The notes beneath the pieces are model-generated. The model did no database searches. It was not told the origin of the DNA and was given only the letters and a program-made list of their open reading frames with translations. Positions 1-10,206 of a stretch of 64,000 nucleotides of DNA are shown piece by piece. The translations under genes were made by a program, and so were the position numbers. The stretch is from Nonomuraea maritima (lineage in GTDB: Bacteria > Actinomycetota > Actinomycetes > Streptosporangiales > Streptosporangiaceae), in the NCBI RefSeq assembly GCF_900100395.1, contig NZ_FNFB01000001.1:496001-560000 (forward strand), written 5' to 3'. Position 1 is the first letter of the stretch. Each line of letters begins with the position of its first letter.

Positions 1-808
1 CACCCCGTTCTTCGAGCCCTCGTCGTTCCACCTGAGCGTGGTGTTCGCGGCCGCGTCCGTCGCCGTGCTGTCGTTCCTCGGCTTCGACGGCATCTCGACG
101 CTGGCGGAGGAGAACCGCGAGGACGCCCGCCGGCTCGGCCGTTCCATGATCGCCGCGCTCGGCCTCGCCGCCGTGCTGTTCGTCGCGCAGACCTGGATGG
201 CGGCGCTGCTCACCCCGGGCCGTGAGGAGCTCATCGCCCACGGCGACAGCGCCGGACAGGCGTTCTACACCATGGCCGAGTTCGCCGGCGGCCCGTGGCT
301 GTCGGTGCTCACCGCCGTGGCCACCGCCATCGCCTGGGGCTTCGCCAACTCGCTGGTCGCCCAGGCCGCCACGTCGCGCCTGCTGTACGCGATGGCCCGG
401 GACCGGCAGCTGCCCTCCTTCCTCGCCAAGGTCGACCCCAAGCACCAGGTGCCGGTGAACGCGACCTTCCTCGTGGCCGGGATCTCGCTGGTCATCGGCA
501 TCTTCATGAGCGCCAGGGTGGACGGCATCAACGAGCTGAGCTCACTGGTCAACTTCGGCGCCATGGCGGCCTTCCTGCTGCTGCACATCGCCGTGGTGGT
601 GCACTACGTGGTACGCAAGCGGAGCAAGAACTACTGGATGCACCTCGTCGTGCCCGCGGTCGGCTTCGTCGTCCTGGTCTCCGTCGTGATCAACCAGAAC
701 GTCGCGGCCCAGTGGGTGGGCGGCATCTGGCTGCTCATCGGCCTGGTCGTTCTCGGATTCTCCTACGCGGCCGGCCGCCGTCCCGTCCTTCCCTCGGAGG
801 CTCAGTGA
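1..808 (+). CDS. APC-family amino acid permease, C-terminal part
   Basis: The reading frame is open from base 2, so the gene begins upstream of the window. About 269 residues are visible. Several hydrophobic helices are present (for example residues near 41-66, 90-120, 150-165, 205-260). The segment FLGFDGISTLAEE is the helix 6 motif of the APC superfamily (LeuT fold), whose members import amino acids or amines across the cytoplasmic membrane. The stop overlaps the GTG of the amidase gene by 4 bases, so the two are co-transcribed. The pairing suggests uptake of an amide or amine and its hydrolysis; the substrate cannot be read from sequence. Confidence 0.85.
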   Translation, partial: TPFFEPSSFHLSVVFAAASVAVLSFLGFDGISTLAEENREDARRLGRSMIAALGLAAVLFVAQTWMAALLTPGREELIAHGDSAGQAFYTMAEFAGGPWLSVLTAVATAIAWGFANSLVAQAATSRLLYAMARDRQLPSFLAKVDPKHQVPVNATFLVAGISLVIGIFMSARVDGINELSSLVNFGAMAAFLLLHIAVVVHYVVRKRSKNYWMHLVVPAVGFVVLVSVVINQNVAAQWVGGIWLLIGLVVLGFSYAAGRRPVLPSEAQ

Positions 809-1809
809 ACGTCGTCTCGTTCCGTCCCAAGCCCGAAGAGCTGAGCTTCACCTTCGGCGGGCGCCCGGCGCTCGCCAAGGTGCGGCCGGGCACGATCCTG
901 GAGCTGTACACCGAGGACTGCTTCGGCGGCCGGGTCCGCGACCTGGACGACCTGCCGTCGCGGGTGTGCGAGTTCCCGTACCTCAACCCGGTGACCGGGC
1001 CCTTCCACGTGGAGGGGGCCGAGCCGGGCGACACGCTCGCCCTGCACTTCATCTCGATCACCCCGGCCCGCGACTGGGCGGTTTCCACGACGTTCCCGCA
1101 CTTCGGCGCGCTGACCGGCACCCACACCACGGCCATGCTCCAGCCGCCGCTGGAGGAACGGGTCTGGCGCTACGACATCGACGTGGCCAAGGGCGTGGCC
1201 GTCTACCACGCCCGCAACAGCGACTTCGACGTCGAGCTGCCGCTCGACCCCATGCACGGCACGGTCGGCGTGGCCCCGGCCGCGAACGAGGCGCGCATGA
1301 CGATCACTCCCGACGCGCACGGCGGCAACATGGACACGCCGGAACTGCGCGCCGGCGTCACCGTCTACCTCGGGGTCAACGTCGAGGGCGGCCTGTTCTC
1401 GATCGGCGACGGCCACGGTCTGCAGGGGCACGGCGAGGTGTGCGGCACCGCGGTCGAGTCGGCCATGAACACCGTGGTCGCGGTCGAGCTGATCAAGGGC
1501 GTGGCCACGCCGTGGCCGCGGCTGGAGGACGACCTGCACCTGATGTCCACGGGCTCGGCCAGGCCGCTGGAGGACGCCTACCGGATCAGCCAGCACGACC
1601 TGGTCACCTGGACCTCGGAGCTGACCGGGCTCGACACCCTCGACGCCTACCAGCTCGTCAGCCAGGCCGGGCAGGCGCCGGTGGGCAACGTGTGCGACAC
1701 CAACTACACGATGGTCGCGAAAATGGCCAAGGCGTACCTCGGAGCCACGGGTGTCTACGACTCCGCGCACGCCCGGTTGCGTGCCCTGGGTTCGGCCTAC
1801 ACAAGTTGA
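805..1809 (+). CDS. Acetamidase/formamidase family protein
   Basis: A 334-residue protein of the FmdA/AmdA family, which hydrolyses short-chain amides such as formamide or acetamide to the acid plus ammonia in the cytoplasm. Family features seen: the N-terminal beta region with GDTLALHFISI, the segment PLDPMHGTVGVAP, and the later GGLFSIGDGHGLQGHGEV with its acidic and His residues. The GTG start at 805 is preceded by GGAGG (796-800) and overlaps the permease stop (GTGA). Ammonia release connects it loosely to the urease operon 12 kb away, but this link is inference. Confidence 0.88.
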   Translation: MNVVSFRPKPEELSFTFGGRPALAKVRPGTILELYTEDCFGGRVRDLDDLPSRVCEFPYLNPVTGPFHVEGAEPGDTLALHFISITPARDWAVSTTFPHFGALTGTHTTAMLQPPLEERVWRYDIDVAKGVAVYHARNSDFDVELPLDPMHGTVGVAPAANEARMTITPDAHGGNMDTPELRAGVTVYLGVNVEGGLFSIGDGHGLQGHGEVCGTAVESAMNTVVAVELIKGVATPWPRLEDDLHLMSTGSARPLEDAYRISQHDLVTWTSELTGLDTLDAYQLVSQAGQAPVGNVCDTNYTMVAKMAKAYLGATGVYDSAHARLRALGSAYTS

Positions 1810-1861
1810 GGTAAACGATTGACCTCGCAGGTCAGAGCACTGATCATCGTCCCCGTAGAGT

Positions 1862-2692
1862 GTGATCGTGCTCAGGTTGGTGCTGTCTTTGGCCCTGCTC
1901 GACCCCGCCGCCGTCGCCGAGGTGTCCCAGGGCGACGTCGCTGACCCTCACATCCTCACTCCCCATGGCGACCGTCTCGGCTACGCGCCTGTCCCGCGTC
2001 CGTACGTCGGCCCGCGGCGGCTGACCGGGGTGCTGCTCGGCACCGACCCGGTCAGCAACCGCGACGTCCAGTGCGGAGGGACGGTGATCAACTCGCGCAG
2101 CCGGAGCCTGGTGCTGACGGCTGCCCACTGCATCTACCGTGACGGCCGGATGCTCAAGCGCCTGACCTTCCTGCCGGCCTTCGACCGGGGCCGGCCGCCG
2201 CTCGGCGCCTGGCAGGCCGTGGACGCGTGGGTGCCGCCCCGCTGGCACCACCAGCCGTACTCCGCCGACCTGCTGCCGTACGACGTCGGCCTGGTGGGCG
2301 TCGCGCGCGGCGACAAGCCGCTGGAGGCGGTCACCGGCCGCGGGCTGCGCGCCATGCCGACCCGCAGGGGCACCGCCCTGCGCGGCCTGGAGCTGCTCGG
2401 CTACCCCGTCGGACGGCGCTACCCCGGAACCTCGCTCTACCGCTGCGTCGGCGACACCGTCGAGGCGGTCAAGCAGGGCCCCGGGCTGATGGTCACCCAC
2501 AACTGCCACGCCGCCGCCGGCGGCAGCGGCGGCCCCGCGCTGTACGGCGGCGCGGTGGCCGGCGTCGTGTCGTCCTCCAGCCCCATGAAGGACGCGCACG
2601 GCTACACCGTGCTGACCCGGCTGGGCACCAGGCCGTTCCAGGAACTTCTCGCCAGGGCCGACCGCGAGATGCGGCTCAGGCGGCCTGGCTGA
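1862..2692 (+). CDS. Secreted trypsin-like serine protease
   Basis: A 276-residue protein with a chymotrypsin fold. The catalytic triad can be assigned: His in LVLTAAHC (near residue 85), Asp in YDVGLVGV (near 142), and Ser in GGSGGPAL (near 224). A hydrophobic N-terminus of about 20 residues ending in VAEVS looks like a short signal peptide, so it is probably exported. The start is GTG at 1862; GTG at 1868 is an alternative. No strong ribosome site is visible. Its 3' end overlaps the convergent oxidoreductase gene by 17 bases. The target is unknown. Confidence 0.8.
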   Translation: MIVLRLVLSLALLDPAAVAEVSQGDVADPHILTPHGDRLGYAPVPRPYVGPRRLTGVLLGTDPVSNRDVQCGGTVINSRSRSLVLTAAHCIYRDGRMLKRLTFLPAFDRGRPPLGAWQAVDAWVPPRWHHQPYSADLLPYDVGLVGVARGDKPLEAVTGRGLRAMPTRRGTALRGLELLGYPVGRRYPGTSLYRCVGDTVEAVKQGPGLMVTHNCHAAAGGSGGPALYGGAVAGVVSSSSPMKDAHGYTVLTRLGTRPFQELLARADREMRLRRPG

Positions 2693-3563
2693 CGATCTCC
2701 TCGCAGAGCGCGTGGGTGGCGAGCGCGTCCCCCGCGTCGATGCGGCGGCCGTCGCGCACGGCCTCGAGGAACTCCAGGCAGATCTGCTCGATGCCGCGCT
2801 GCCGGGCCACCGGCACCCAGTCGGGCCTGCGGGTCAGCGTCTCGCCGCCCCGGTGGTCGACGACGTCGCCGAGGTTGGTCACCCGGCGCTTGACGCCGTC
2901 GCCCATGACTTCGCAGCTCTCCTCGGACGCCCCGCTCACCCGGTTCATCACGCCGAGGGCGGTGAAGCCGTCGCCGGACAACTGCAGCACGACGTGTTCG
3001 AGCAGGCCGTCAGAGACGCGCGTGCGGACCGTCGTGGCGGTGACCTGGCCGGGGACGAGGAACCGCAGGGTGTCGACCACGTGGACGAAGTCGTCGAAGA
3101 TCGCCTGGCGGACCGGCTCGGGCAGGTTGTCGCGGTTCTTCTCCATGACGACCAGGTGCCGGGGCAGCGTGGCCAGCGCCGCGTAGCCGGGGGCGTGGCG
3201 GCGGTTGAAGCCGACCATGAGCGAGCGCCCCTCGGCCCTGGCGAGGGCGACGAGGCGCTCCGACTCGGCCAGCGTGTAGGCGATGGGCTTGTCGACGTAC
3301 ACGTGGATGCCCGCGGCGAGCAGCGGTTCGACGATCTCGGGGTGGGCGGCGGTGGCGGCGTGCACGAAGGCCGCGTCGACCCCGGCCTTGATCACGTCGT
3401 CCACGCTGGTCGAGCGGGTGGCGACCCGGTGGGCGTCGCCCAGCCGGGTCAGCCGCCCGATGTCGCGCGTGCACAGGTGGAGGTCGAGGCCGGGCTGGGC
3501 GCTCAGTACCGGCAGGTAGGCCTTCTCCGCGATGTCGCCGAGGCCGATCATGGCAATCTTCAC
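2676..3563 (-). CDS. Gfo/Idh/MocA family oxidoreductase
   Basis: A 295-residue NAD(P)-dependent dehydrogenase. The N-terminal Rossmann loop IGLGDIAEKAYLPVL and the DKP motif in VYVDKPIAYTLAES (conserved Lys) are typical of the family, which acts on sugars, inositols and related compounds. The start is GTG at 3563 because it overlaps the epimerase stop by 4 bases (GTGA). It is the last gene of a minus-strand operon with the epimerase and the YrdB-like protein, probably controlled by the divergent TetR regulator. The substrate is unknown. Confidence 0.85.
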   Translation of the reverse strand: MKIAMIGLGDIAEKAYLPVLSAQPGLDLHLCTRDIGRLTRLGDAHRVATRSTSVDDVIKAGVDAAFVHAATAAHPEIVEPLLAAGIHVYVDKPIAYTLAESERLVALARAEGRSLMVGFNRRHAPGYAALATLPRHLVVMEKNRDNLPEPVRQAIFDDFVHVVDTLRFLVPGQVTATTVRTRVSDGLLEHVVLQLSGDGFTALGVMNRVSGASEESCEVMGDGVKRRVTNLGDVVDHRGGETLTRRPDWVPVARQRGIEQICLEFLEAVRDGRRIDAGDALATHALCEEIVSQAA

Positions 3564-4471
3564 CCGTCGAGCGTAGCCTTCAACCCCTGCTCGATCGTGG
3601 TCGGTACGACGCCGAACGTGCGCTGGAAGGCCGAGGAGTCGAGCACGTACGGCGCGACGAACTGGTAGCGGACGTGCCGCAACTCTCCCAGCATCGACGA
3701 GAACAGCCCGGCCGCCCTGACCACCGGCCACGGCAGCGTCACCAGTCGCGGCGGCGGGCAACCCAGCAGGGCGGCCATCCGCTCCCCTATCTCCCGGAAC
3801 GTCAGCGGCTCCGCGGTGGGCACGTGCCAGGCGCGGCCCCAGGCCCGCTCGTCGGAGCCGGCCACGATCAGCGCCTCGGCCACGTCCGGCAGGTAGGTCC
3901 AGCTGTGCGGCATGTCGGCCGGCCAGGGAAGCATGACGGGCCGCCCGGCCCGCAGCGGCACCAGGAAGCGGTCGCCGAGGTAGGACTGGTCGCTGGCGCC
4001 AGGACCGTAGTAGTCGGAGCCGCGCACCTCGGTCACCCTGATCCGGCCCGCCTCGTGCGCGGCCAGCGCGTCGGTCCACATCCGCGCCCGTACCTGCGCC
4101 TTGGGGCTGGTGGAGGCGAGCGGGAGGTCCTCCGTGATCGGCGCCGAGACCGGCCCGTACGGGTAGAGGTTGCCGAGGATGGCGAGGACGGCGCCGGTGG
4201 CCTCGGCGGCGGCCAGGAACGACGCGGCCATCGGCGGCCAGTCGGTGAGCCAGCGGTGGTACTGCGGGTTGACGCAGTTGTACAGGACGTCGGCCCCCCG
4301 GGTGACCTCGGTGAGCCGCTCCCGGTCGGCGACGTCGGCGGCGACCTTGCGCGCCCCGTCGGGACCACTGCCCGACCTGGTCACGACCGTGACCTCGTGC
4401 CCCTGTTGGAGGAGCTTGCGGGCCAGGTGCGTGCCGACCTGGCCGGATCCGACGACGACATGCTTACCCAT
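3560..4471 (-). CDS. NAD-dependent epimerase/dehydratase family protein
   Basis: A 303-residue extended short-chain dehydrogenase. The nucleotide-binding motif VVVGSGQVGTHLARKL is at the N-terminus, and a SDYYGPGASDQ segment lies near residue 150 where sugar-nucleotide epimerase relatives have their active-site loop. The usual YxxxK is not clear, so it may be an atypical reductase/isomerase. It sits two bases downstream of the YrdB-like gene and is translationally coupled to the Gfo/Idh gene. The start is ATG at 4471. Confidence 0.82.
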   Translation of the reverse strand: MGKHVVVGSGQVGTHLARKLLQQGHEVTVVTRSGSGPDGARKVAADVADRERLTEVTRGADVLYNCVNPQYHRWLTDWPPMAASFLAAAEATGAVLAILGNLYPYGPVSAPITEDLPLASTSPKAQVRARMWTDALAAHEAGRIRVTEVRGSDYYGPGASDQSYLGDRFLVPLRAGRPVMLPWPADMPHSWTYLPDVAEALIVAGSDERAWGRAWHVPTAEPLTFREIGERMAALLGCPPPRLVTLPWPVVRAAGLFSSMLGELRHVRYQFVAPYVLDSSAFQRTFGVVPTTIEQGLKATLDG

Positions 4472-4473
4472 GA

Positions 4474-4827
4474 TCAAACCGTCTTCCAGATGATGCGGAG
4501 TACCGCGTTGACGACGAAGAGGGCCGCGAGGACGACCGCGGGAACGGTCCTGCCCGCGGCGTACAGAGCCAGGGCGCCGCCGCCGAACCAGATGATCTCC
4601 AGTGCGGCGCGCGCCAGGCCGGTGAGCGGGTAGATGGCGTTCTCGCCGCCACCCGCCGCGAACAGTGCCCAGACGGTGATGAACAACGTCGGCGCGCCCA
4701 GGCCCGCCAGCAGCTTGAGGCCCCAGTTGGAGCTCACGGTGAAGCCCCAGTACCCCACGGAGGCGAGCACGGCGACTTCGAGCACGAACATCAGCAGAGC
4801 GTTGAGGTTCTTGGCGGCGGCAAGCAT
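4474..4827 (-). CDS. YrdB-like (DUF2568) membrane protein
   Basis: A 117-residue protein with four hydrophobic segments (about residues 12-30, 38-56, 67-85, 92-112), matching the small four-helix YrdB/DUF2568 family of unknown function. AGGAG lies 8 bases before the ATG. It is the first gene of the minus-strand operon. A candidate promoter has -35 TTGAGA (4877-4882) and a weak -10 GAGAAC (4854-4859), with one TetR operator copy exactly in the spacer, so this operon is probably the regulator's target. Confidence 0.75.
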   Translation of the reverse strand: MLAAAKNLNALLMFVLEVAVLASVGYWGFTVSSNWGLKLLAGLGAPTLFITVWALFAAGGGENAIYPLTGLARAALEIIWFGGGALALYAAGRTVPAVVLAALFVVNAVLRIIWKTV

Positions 4828-4863
4828 GAGGGGCGCTCCTGAAGGGCTGTGGCGTTCTCGTTC

Positions 4864-4912
4864 GAGAGCAATGCTCTCTCAACAGAGCGCCAATCGTCAA
4901 GAGCAGTGCTCT
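4864..4912. promoter_or_regulatory. Two TetR-type operator copies
   Basis: Two palindromes with the same arms, AGAGCA-N-TGCTCT, lie at 4865-4877 (centre base A; arms extend by one G/C pair to 4864-4878) and 4900-4912 (centre base G). Their centres are 35 bases apart, in the intergenic space between the yrdB-like operon and the divergent tetR gene. The first sits inside the likely minus-strand promoter; the second overlaps the -35 region of tetR. This is the arrangement expected for an autoregulated TetR repressor. Confidence 0.8.
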
Positions 4913-4933
4913 CGTTTTCTTTCACCGCTCTGT

Positions 4934-4939
4934 TAGGCT
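4934..4939 (+). promoter_or_regulatory. -10 box of tetR, leaderless
   Basis: TAGGCT (TANNNT) ends 6 bases before the ATG at 4946, which places the transcription start at or next to the start codon. No ribosome-binding site precedes the gene. The second operator copy covers the -35 region. Confidence 0.55.
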
Positions 4940-4945
4940 GCACGC

Positions 4946-5638
4946 ATGACAGCCAGTCGCAGCGCCCGGGAACGTGTCAGGGCGGAACTCACCCGGGAGA
5001 TCACCGACATCGCGCGACGTCAGCTCGCCACGGAAGGCGCCGGCGGCCTGTCGCTGCGGGCCGTTGCGCGAGAGATGGGCATGGTGTCGTCCGCCATCTA
5101 CCGCTATTTCCCGAGCCGCGATGATCTGCTCACCACGCTGATCATCGACGCCTACAACGCCGTCGGGGAGGCCGTCGAGCAGGCCGAGGCCGCCTGCCCG
5201 CGCGACGACTTCCGCGCACGGTGGATGGCCGCCTGCCACGCCCTGCGCGACTGGGCGGTGGCGCACCCGCACGAGTACGCCCTGCTCTACGGCTCCCCCG
5301 TGCCCGGCTACCACGCCCCGCAGGACACCGTCGCGGCCCGGGTGCGCGACGTGGCGGTGCTGGGCCGGATCGTCTCCGACGCCTGGAGCGCGGGCGCACT
5401 CACCCCGCCGGCGACCGACCCGCCCGCGGAGCTCGACGCGGACGTCGCCGGGCTGCGCGAGCACATGCCGGGCGTTCCTGACCGCGCGATCTGGCAGGCC
5501 GTCCTGTCCTGGACCGCGCTGTACGGGTGGCTCAGCTTCGAGGTCTTCGGCCAGTTCACCGGCACGCTCCAGCACCACCGCAGCGCCTTCGACCACGCCA
5601 TGAGCCTGGCGGCCACCACCCTCGGCCTTGCTCAGTGA
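4946..5638 (+). CDS. TetR/AcrR family transcriptional regulator
   Basis: A 230-residue regulator. The N-terminal TetR_N helix-turn-helix spans residues 15-60, with the recognition segment SSAIYRYFPSRDDLLT. The C-terminal ligand domain from about residue 80 (WMAACHALRDWAVAHPHEY) resembles the WHG/TetR_C_33 type. It probably represses itself and the divergent yrdB-epimerase-oxidoreductase operon through the two palindromes at 4864-4912. The inducer is unknown. It is followed by a strong hairpin shared with the convergent leuA gene. Confidence 0.9.
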   Translation: MTASRSARERVRAELTREITDIARRQLATEGAGGLSLRAVAREMGMVSSAIYRYFPSRDDLLTTLIIDAYNAVGEAVEQAEAACPRDDFRARWMAACHALRDWAVAHPHEYALLYGSPVPGYHAPQDTVAARVRDVAVLGRIVSDAWSAGALTPPATDPPAELDADVAGLREHMPGVPDRAIWQAVLSWTALYGWLSFEVFGQFTGTLQHHRSAFDHAMSLAATTLGLAQ

Positions 5639-5702
5639 CGCTTGCCCCGGCACTGCTCGGGGCACGGACGTCGCGACAGCCGCGAGATGAGCATGAAAAC
5701 GG

Positions 5703-5740
5703 CTCGACCGCGCCTCCCCTGGTGGGAGGGCGCGGTCGAG
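5703..5740. terminator. Bidirectional terminator hairpin between tetR and leuA
   Basis: Arms 5703-5718 (CTCGACCGCGCCTCCC) and 5724-5740 pair over 16 bp with one bulged G. The loop is 5 bases. It lies 65 bases after the tetR stop and 115 bases after the leuA stop on the other strand. There is no clear U-tract, as is common for high-GC terminators. Confidence 0.7.
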
Positions 5741-5854
5741 CGTGGTGTCCGGTGCCTTATGGGCGCGGTGGGGGTGAGGTGCCTTGTGGGCGCGTCACGA
5801 GTGCCCGGGCGAGCCCGCAGATCGTGCGGGGCCCGGAAGGCGGGCTGGGGGAGA

Positions 5855-7680
<1,826 letters not shown>

Positions 7681-7687
7681 GTCTTGC

Positions 7688-7693
7688 ACGTTA
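7688..7693 (-). promoter_or_regulatory. -10 box of leuA transcript
   Basis: TAACGT on the minus strand, 7 bases before the leader peptide ATG, fits TANNNT with a leaderless start. No good -35 hexamer is visible at 17-18 bases. Confidence 0.55.
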
Positions 7694-7724
7694 CCAGACG
7701 TCTCGGGATGCGCTGCCGTTGATC

Positions 7725-8486
7725 TCAGATACTGAGATCTTGGGCGGCGACGAGCACACTCATACAGGTCACGCAGCCTTCGAGCTTCTCGTACTCCGAG
7801 ATGTCGACCGTCGTCACGGACAGTCCGCGGGCCTCGAGCGCGGCCGCCGTGCGGGGGGCGGAGGCGGCCATCAGGACGCGGTCGCCGCCCAGCGGCACCA
7901 CGTGGGAGCCCGCCTCCTCCTCGGGCACGAGCAGGTCGGGGAGGTCCACGTGCCGCGGGTCGCCGATGAGGGTGCCGTCGGGCAGCGCGGTGACGGCCGA
8001 CTTCAGGTGCAGCACGCCCTTCAGCTCCACGGGCACGACCTTGCGTTCCGGCAGCAGGGCGGCGAGCTGGGCGATGCCGTCGTCGTTGGTGCGGGCGGAC
8101 CTGCCGACGTACACGGTGGATCCGGTCTGCAGCACGTCGCCGCCGTCGAGGGTGCCGGGCCGCGCGATCGCGACCGCCTTCATGCCGAGCTCCCGTACGG
8201 CCCGGGCGACGGACTCGACCTCGGGCCGCCGTTCCTCCGCCCCTGGCCTGGTCAGGACGGCGAGGCCCCCCGACACCACCAGCGTGTCCTCCACGAACGG
8301 GCCGTCGGGCAGGTCGTCGGCCGGGGGCACGTACACGGGCCGCCAGCCGGCCTCGGCCAGCGCGGCCACGTACGCGTCGTGCTGGGACTCCGCGAGAACC
8401 GGGTCGACCGGCTCGCGCCGGAGGTGGGTGACGATGCCCTCGGCGATACGGGGGCCGGGCTTCCTTACCAGCGCAATACCGTACAT
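7725..8486 (-). CDS. ddaH: Dimethylargininase (DDAH)
   Basis: A 253-residue amidinotransferase-fold enzyme that converts N-omega-methylated arginines to citrulline plus methylamines. Recognisable parts are FVEDTLVV (substrate-binding Glu/Asp), GTLDGGDVLQ, GRSARTNDDG, the catalytic His in LHLKSAVTAL, and the catalytic Cys in the C-terminal GCVTCMSVLV. Arginine deiminase is an alternative, but the length and C-terminus fit DDAH. It is probably leaderless: TAGAAC (8494-8499) ends 7 bases before the ATG. Confidence 0.9.
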   Translation of the reverse strand: MYGIALVRKPGPRIAEGIVTHLRREPVDPVLAESQHDAYVAALAEAGWRPVYVPPADDLPDGPFVEDTLVVSGGLAVLTRPGAEERRPEVESVARAVRELGMKAVAIARPGTLDGGDVLQTGSTVYVGRSARTNDDGIAQLAALLPERKVVPVELKGVLHLKSAVTALPDGTLIGDPRHVDLPDLLVPEEEAGSHVVPLGGDRVLMAASAPRTAAALEARGLSVTTVDISEYEKLEGCVTCMSVLVAAQDLSI

Positions 8487-8493
8487 AGGGCGT

Positions 8494-8517
8494 GTTCTAT
8501 CACGCGGTGAGTAGAGT
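8494..8517. promoter_or_regulatory. Overlapping divergent leaderless promoters (ddaH / DUF2630)
   Basis: TAGAAC on the minus strand at 8494-8499 and TAGAGT on the plus strand at 8512-8517 each sit 7 bases before their ATG (8486 and 8525). Only 38 bases separate the two start codons, so the two promoters occupy the same DNA. Confidence 0.6.
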
Positions 8518-8524
8518 CACGGGC

Positions 8525-8770
8525 ATGCGGGACGACGAGATACTCACGAGGATCAATTCGCTGGTCTCGGAGGAGCACGAGCTGCGTACCCGGCTCTCCG
8601 AGGGAGAGGTGACCTCGGACGAGGAACGCGCACGCATCGCGGACCTGGAGTCAGCCCTCGACCGGTGCTGGGACCTGCTCCGGCAGCGCCGGGCGAGGCG
8701 CGGCGTGGGAGAGGACCCCGACAACGCGGCGCCCAGGCCCGCCGACGAGGTGGAGAACTACCGGCAGTGA
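8525..8770 (+). CDS. DUF2630 family protein
   Basis: A small 81-residue soluble protein rich in Glu and Arg. A heptad-like helical segment (residues 5-55) includes ELRTRLSEGEVTSDEERARI and ends in LDRCWDLLRQRRARR, the signature of actinobacterial DUF2630. The function is unknown. The ATG at 8525 was chosen because TAGAGT lies 7 bases upstream. Confidence 0.8.
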   Translation: MRDDEILTRINSLVSEEHELRTRLSEGEVTSDEERARIADLESALDRCWDLLRQRRARRGVGEDPDNAAPRPADEVENYRQ

Positions 8771-8818
8771 ACGTGAGATCCGCATGTTAAGCGGAGGTTA
8801 GATCTCCGGCGGGCCCAC

Positions 8819-8846
8819 TTGCCCGAACAACCTTCTGGGGTAAGGC
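8819..8846 (+). promoter_or_regulatory. Promoter of the MFS transporter gene
   Basis: TTGCCC (8819-8824) and TAAGGC (8841-8846) are separated by 16 bases. The transcript would have a leader of about 30 bases carrying AGGAGG just before the GTG at 8882. Confidence 0.5.
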
Positions 8847-8881
8847 TCTGACCTGCGACTACACCCCCCAGGAGGTTCTCC

Positions 8882-10195
8882 GTGAGCAAATCACGCGTGC
8901 CGTGGAAGGCCGTCGCCGGCGGCTCCGTCGGCAACATGGTCGAGTGGTACGACTGGTTCGTCTACAGCAGCTTCGCCGTCTACTTCGCCGCGTCGTTCTT
9001 CCCCGAGGGCGACGACACCGCCAAGCTGCTCAACACGGCCGCCATCTTCGCCGTGGGCTTCTTCATGCGTCCGCTCGGCGGCTGGCTGCTCGGCCGCTAC
9101 GCCGACAGGAAAGGCCGCAAGGCGGCGCTCACCCTCACCGTCACGCTGATGTCGGCCAGCGCCCTGCTGATCGCGATCGCCCCCACGTACGAGTCCGTGG
9201 GCTACGCCGGCGCCCTCGTCCTCGTCGTGGCCCGCCTGCTGCAGGGCCTGTCCGTCGGTGGCGAGTACGCGGCCAGCGCCACGTACCTCACCGAGGCCAC
9301 CCCTCCCGGCCGGCGCGGCTTCGCCTCGAGCTTCCAGTACGTCTCCATGACCGCCGGCCAGCTCGTCGGCCTCGGCCTGCAGATCGTCCTGCAGAACACG
9401 ATGTCGGCCGAGACGCTCGCCTCCTACGGCTGGCGCATCCCGTTCGTGGTGGGCGCGCTCGGTGCCGCCGTGGTGTTCTACCTGCGCCGCAACCTGCTGG
9501 AGACCGAGGCCTACGACGAGGAGCAGCGCGCGAGCGAGAACGCCAGGCGCGGCACGATCGCCGAGCTGCTCGCCCACAAGAAGGAGGCGGTGCTCGTCAT
9601 CGCGCTGACGATGGGCGGCACGGTCGCGTACTACACCTACACGACGTACCTCACGAAATACCTGTCGAACAGCGCGGGCCTCGCCAAGGAGACGGCGACG
9701 CTGGTGAGCTTCTGCGCGCTGTTCGTCTTCATGTGCCTGCAGCCGCTGGCGGGGGCGCTGTCGGACCGGATCGGGCGGCGGCCGCTGCTCATCACGTTCG
9801 GGATCGGGTCGATGGTGGGCACGGTCCCGCTCATGACGGCGCTCGGCGGCGTCAGCGGGTTCGGCGGCGGGCTGGTGCTCTCGCTGACCGGGCTGGTCAT
9901 CGTCACCGGCTACACGTCGATCAACGCCGTGGTGAAGGCCGAGCTGTTCCCGACGCACGTACGGGCGCTCGGCGTGGCGCTCCCGTACGCGATCGCGAAC
10001 GCCCTGTTCGGCGGCACCGCCGAGTACGTCGCCCTGTGGTTCAAGGACAGCGGCATCGAGTCGGGCTTCTTCTGGTACGTCTCCGGCTGCGCCGCCGTGT
10101 CCCTCGTGGTCTACCTGACGATGCGCGAGACCAGGGACGTGGCCCTCTCCCGCGCCGAGCAGGCGGCCGAGGCGGCGGTGGCCGAGCGCGTCTAA
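8882..10195 (+). CDS. MFS transporter, metabolite:H+ symporter (KgtP-like)
   Basis: A 437-residue, 12-helix carrier. It begins with GNMVEWYDWFVYSSFAVYFA, characteristic of the MHS subfamily (KgtP, ProP, ShiA). The loop between helices 2 and 3 has the MFS motif GRYADRKGRK, and the central loop repeats it as LSDRIGRRP. MHS members import dicarboxylates, citrate, proline/betaine or shikimate; the substrate here is not decidable, but the alpha-ketoglutarate type is likely. The next genes, a two-component system plus a TAXI binding protein, may sense the same class of acid. Confidence 0.9.
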   Translation: MSKSRVPWKAVAGGSVGNMVEWYDWFVYSSFAVYFAASFFPEGDDTAKLLNTAAIFAVGFFMRPLGGWLLGRYADRKGRKAALTLTVTLMSASALLIAIAPTYESVGYAGALVLVVARLLQGLSVGGEYAASATYLTEATPPGRRGFASSFQYVSMTAGQLVGLGLQIVLQNTMSAETLASYGWRIPFVVGALGAAVVFYLRRNLLETEAYDEEQRASENARRGTIAELLAHKKEAVLVIALTMGGTVAYYTYTTYLTKYLSNSAGLAKETATLVSFCALFVFMCLQPLAGALSDRIGRRPLLITFGIGSMVGTVPLMTALGGVSGFGGGLVLSLTGLVIVTGYTSINAVVKAELFPTHVRALGVALPYAIANALFGGTAEYVALWFKDSGIESGFFWYVSGCAAVSLVVYLTMRETRDVALSRAEQAAEAAVAERV

Positions 10196-10206
10196 CCTAG
10201 AGCGGC

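Noticed and set aside
295..1809. A single long reading frame joining permease-antisense-like sequence to the amidase
   Set aside because: The first 170 codons are an out-of-frame reading of the permease gene; the amidase starts at GTG 805 with its own ribosome site.
7725..8486. Arginine deiminase
   Set aside because: The length of 253 residues and the C-terminal GCVTCMSV fit dimethylargininase; arginine deiminases are about 400 residues.
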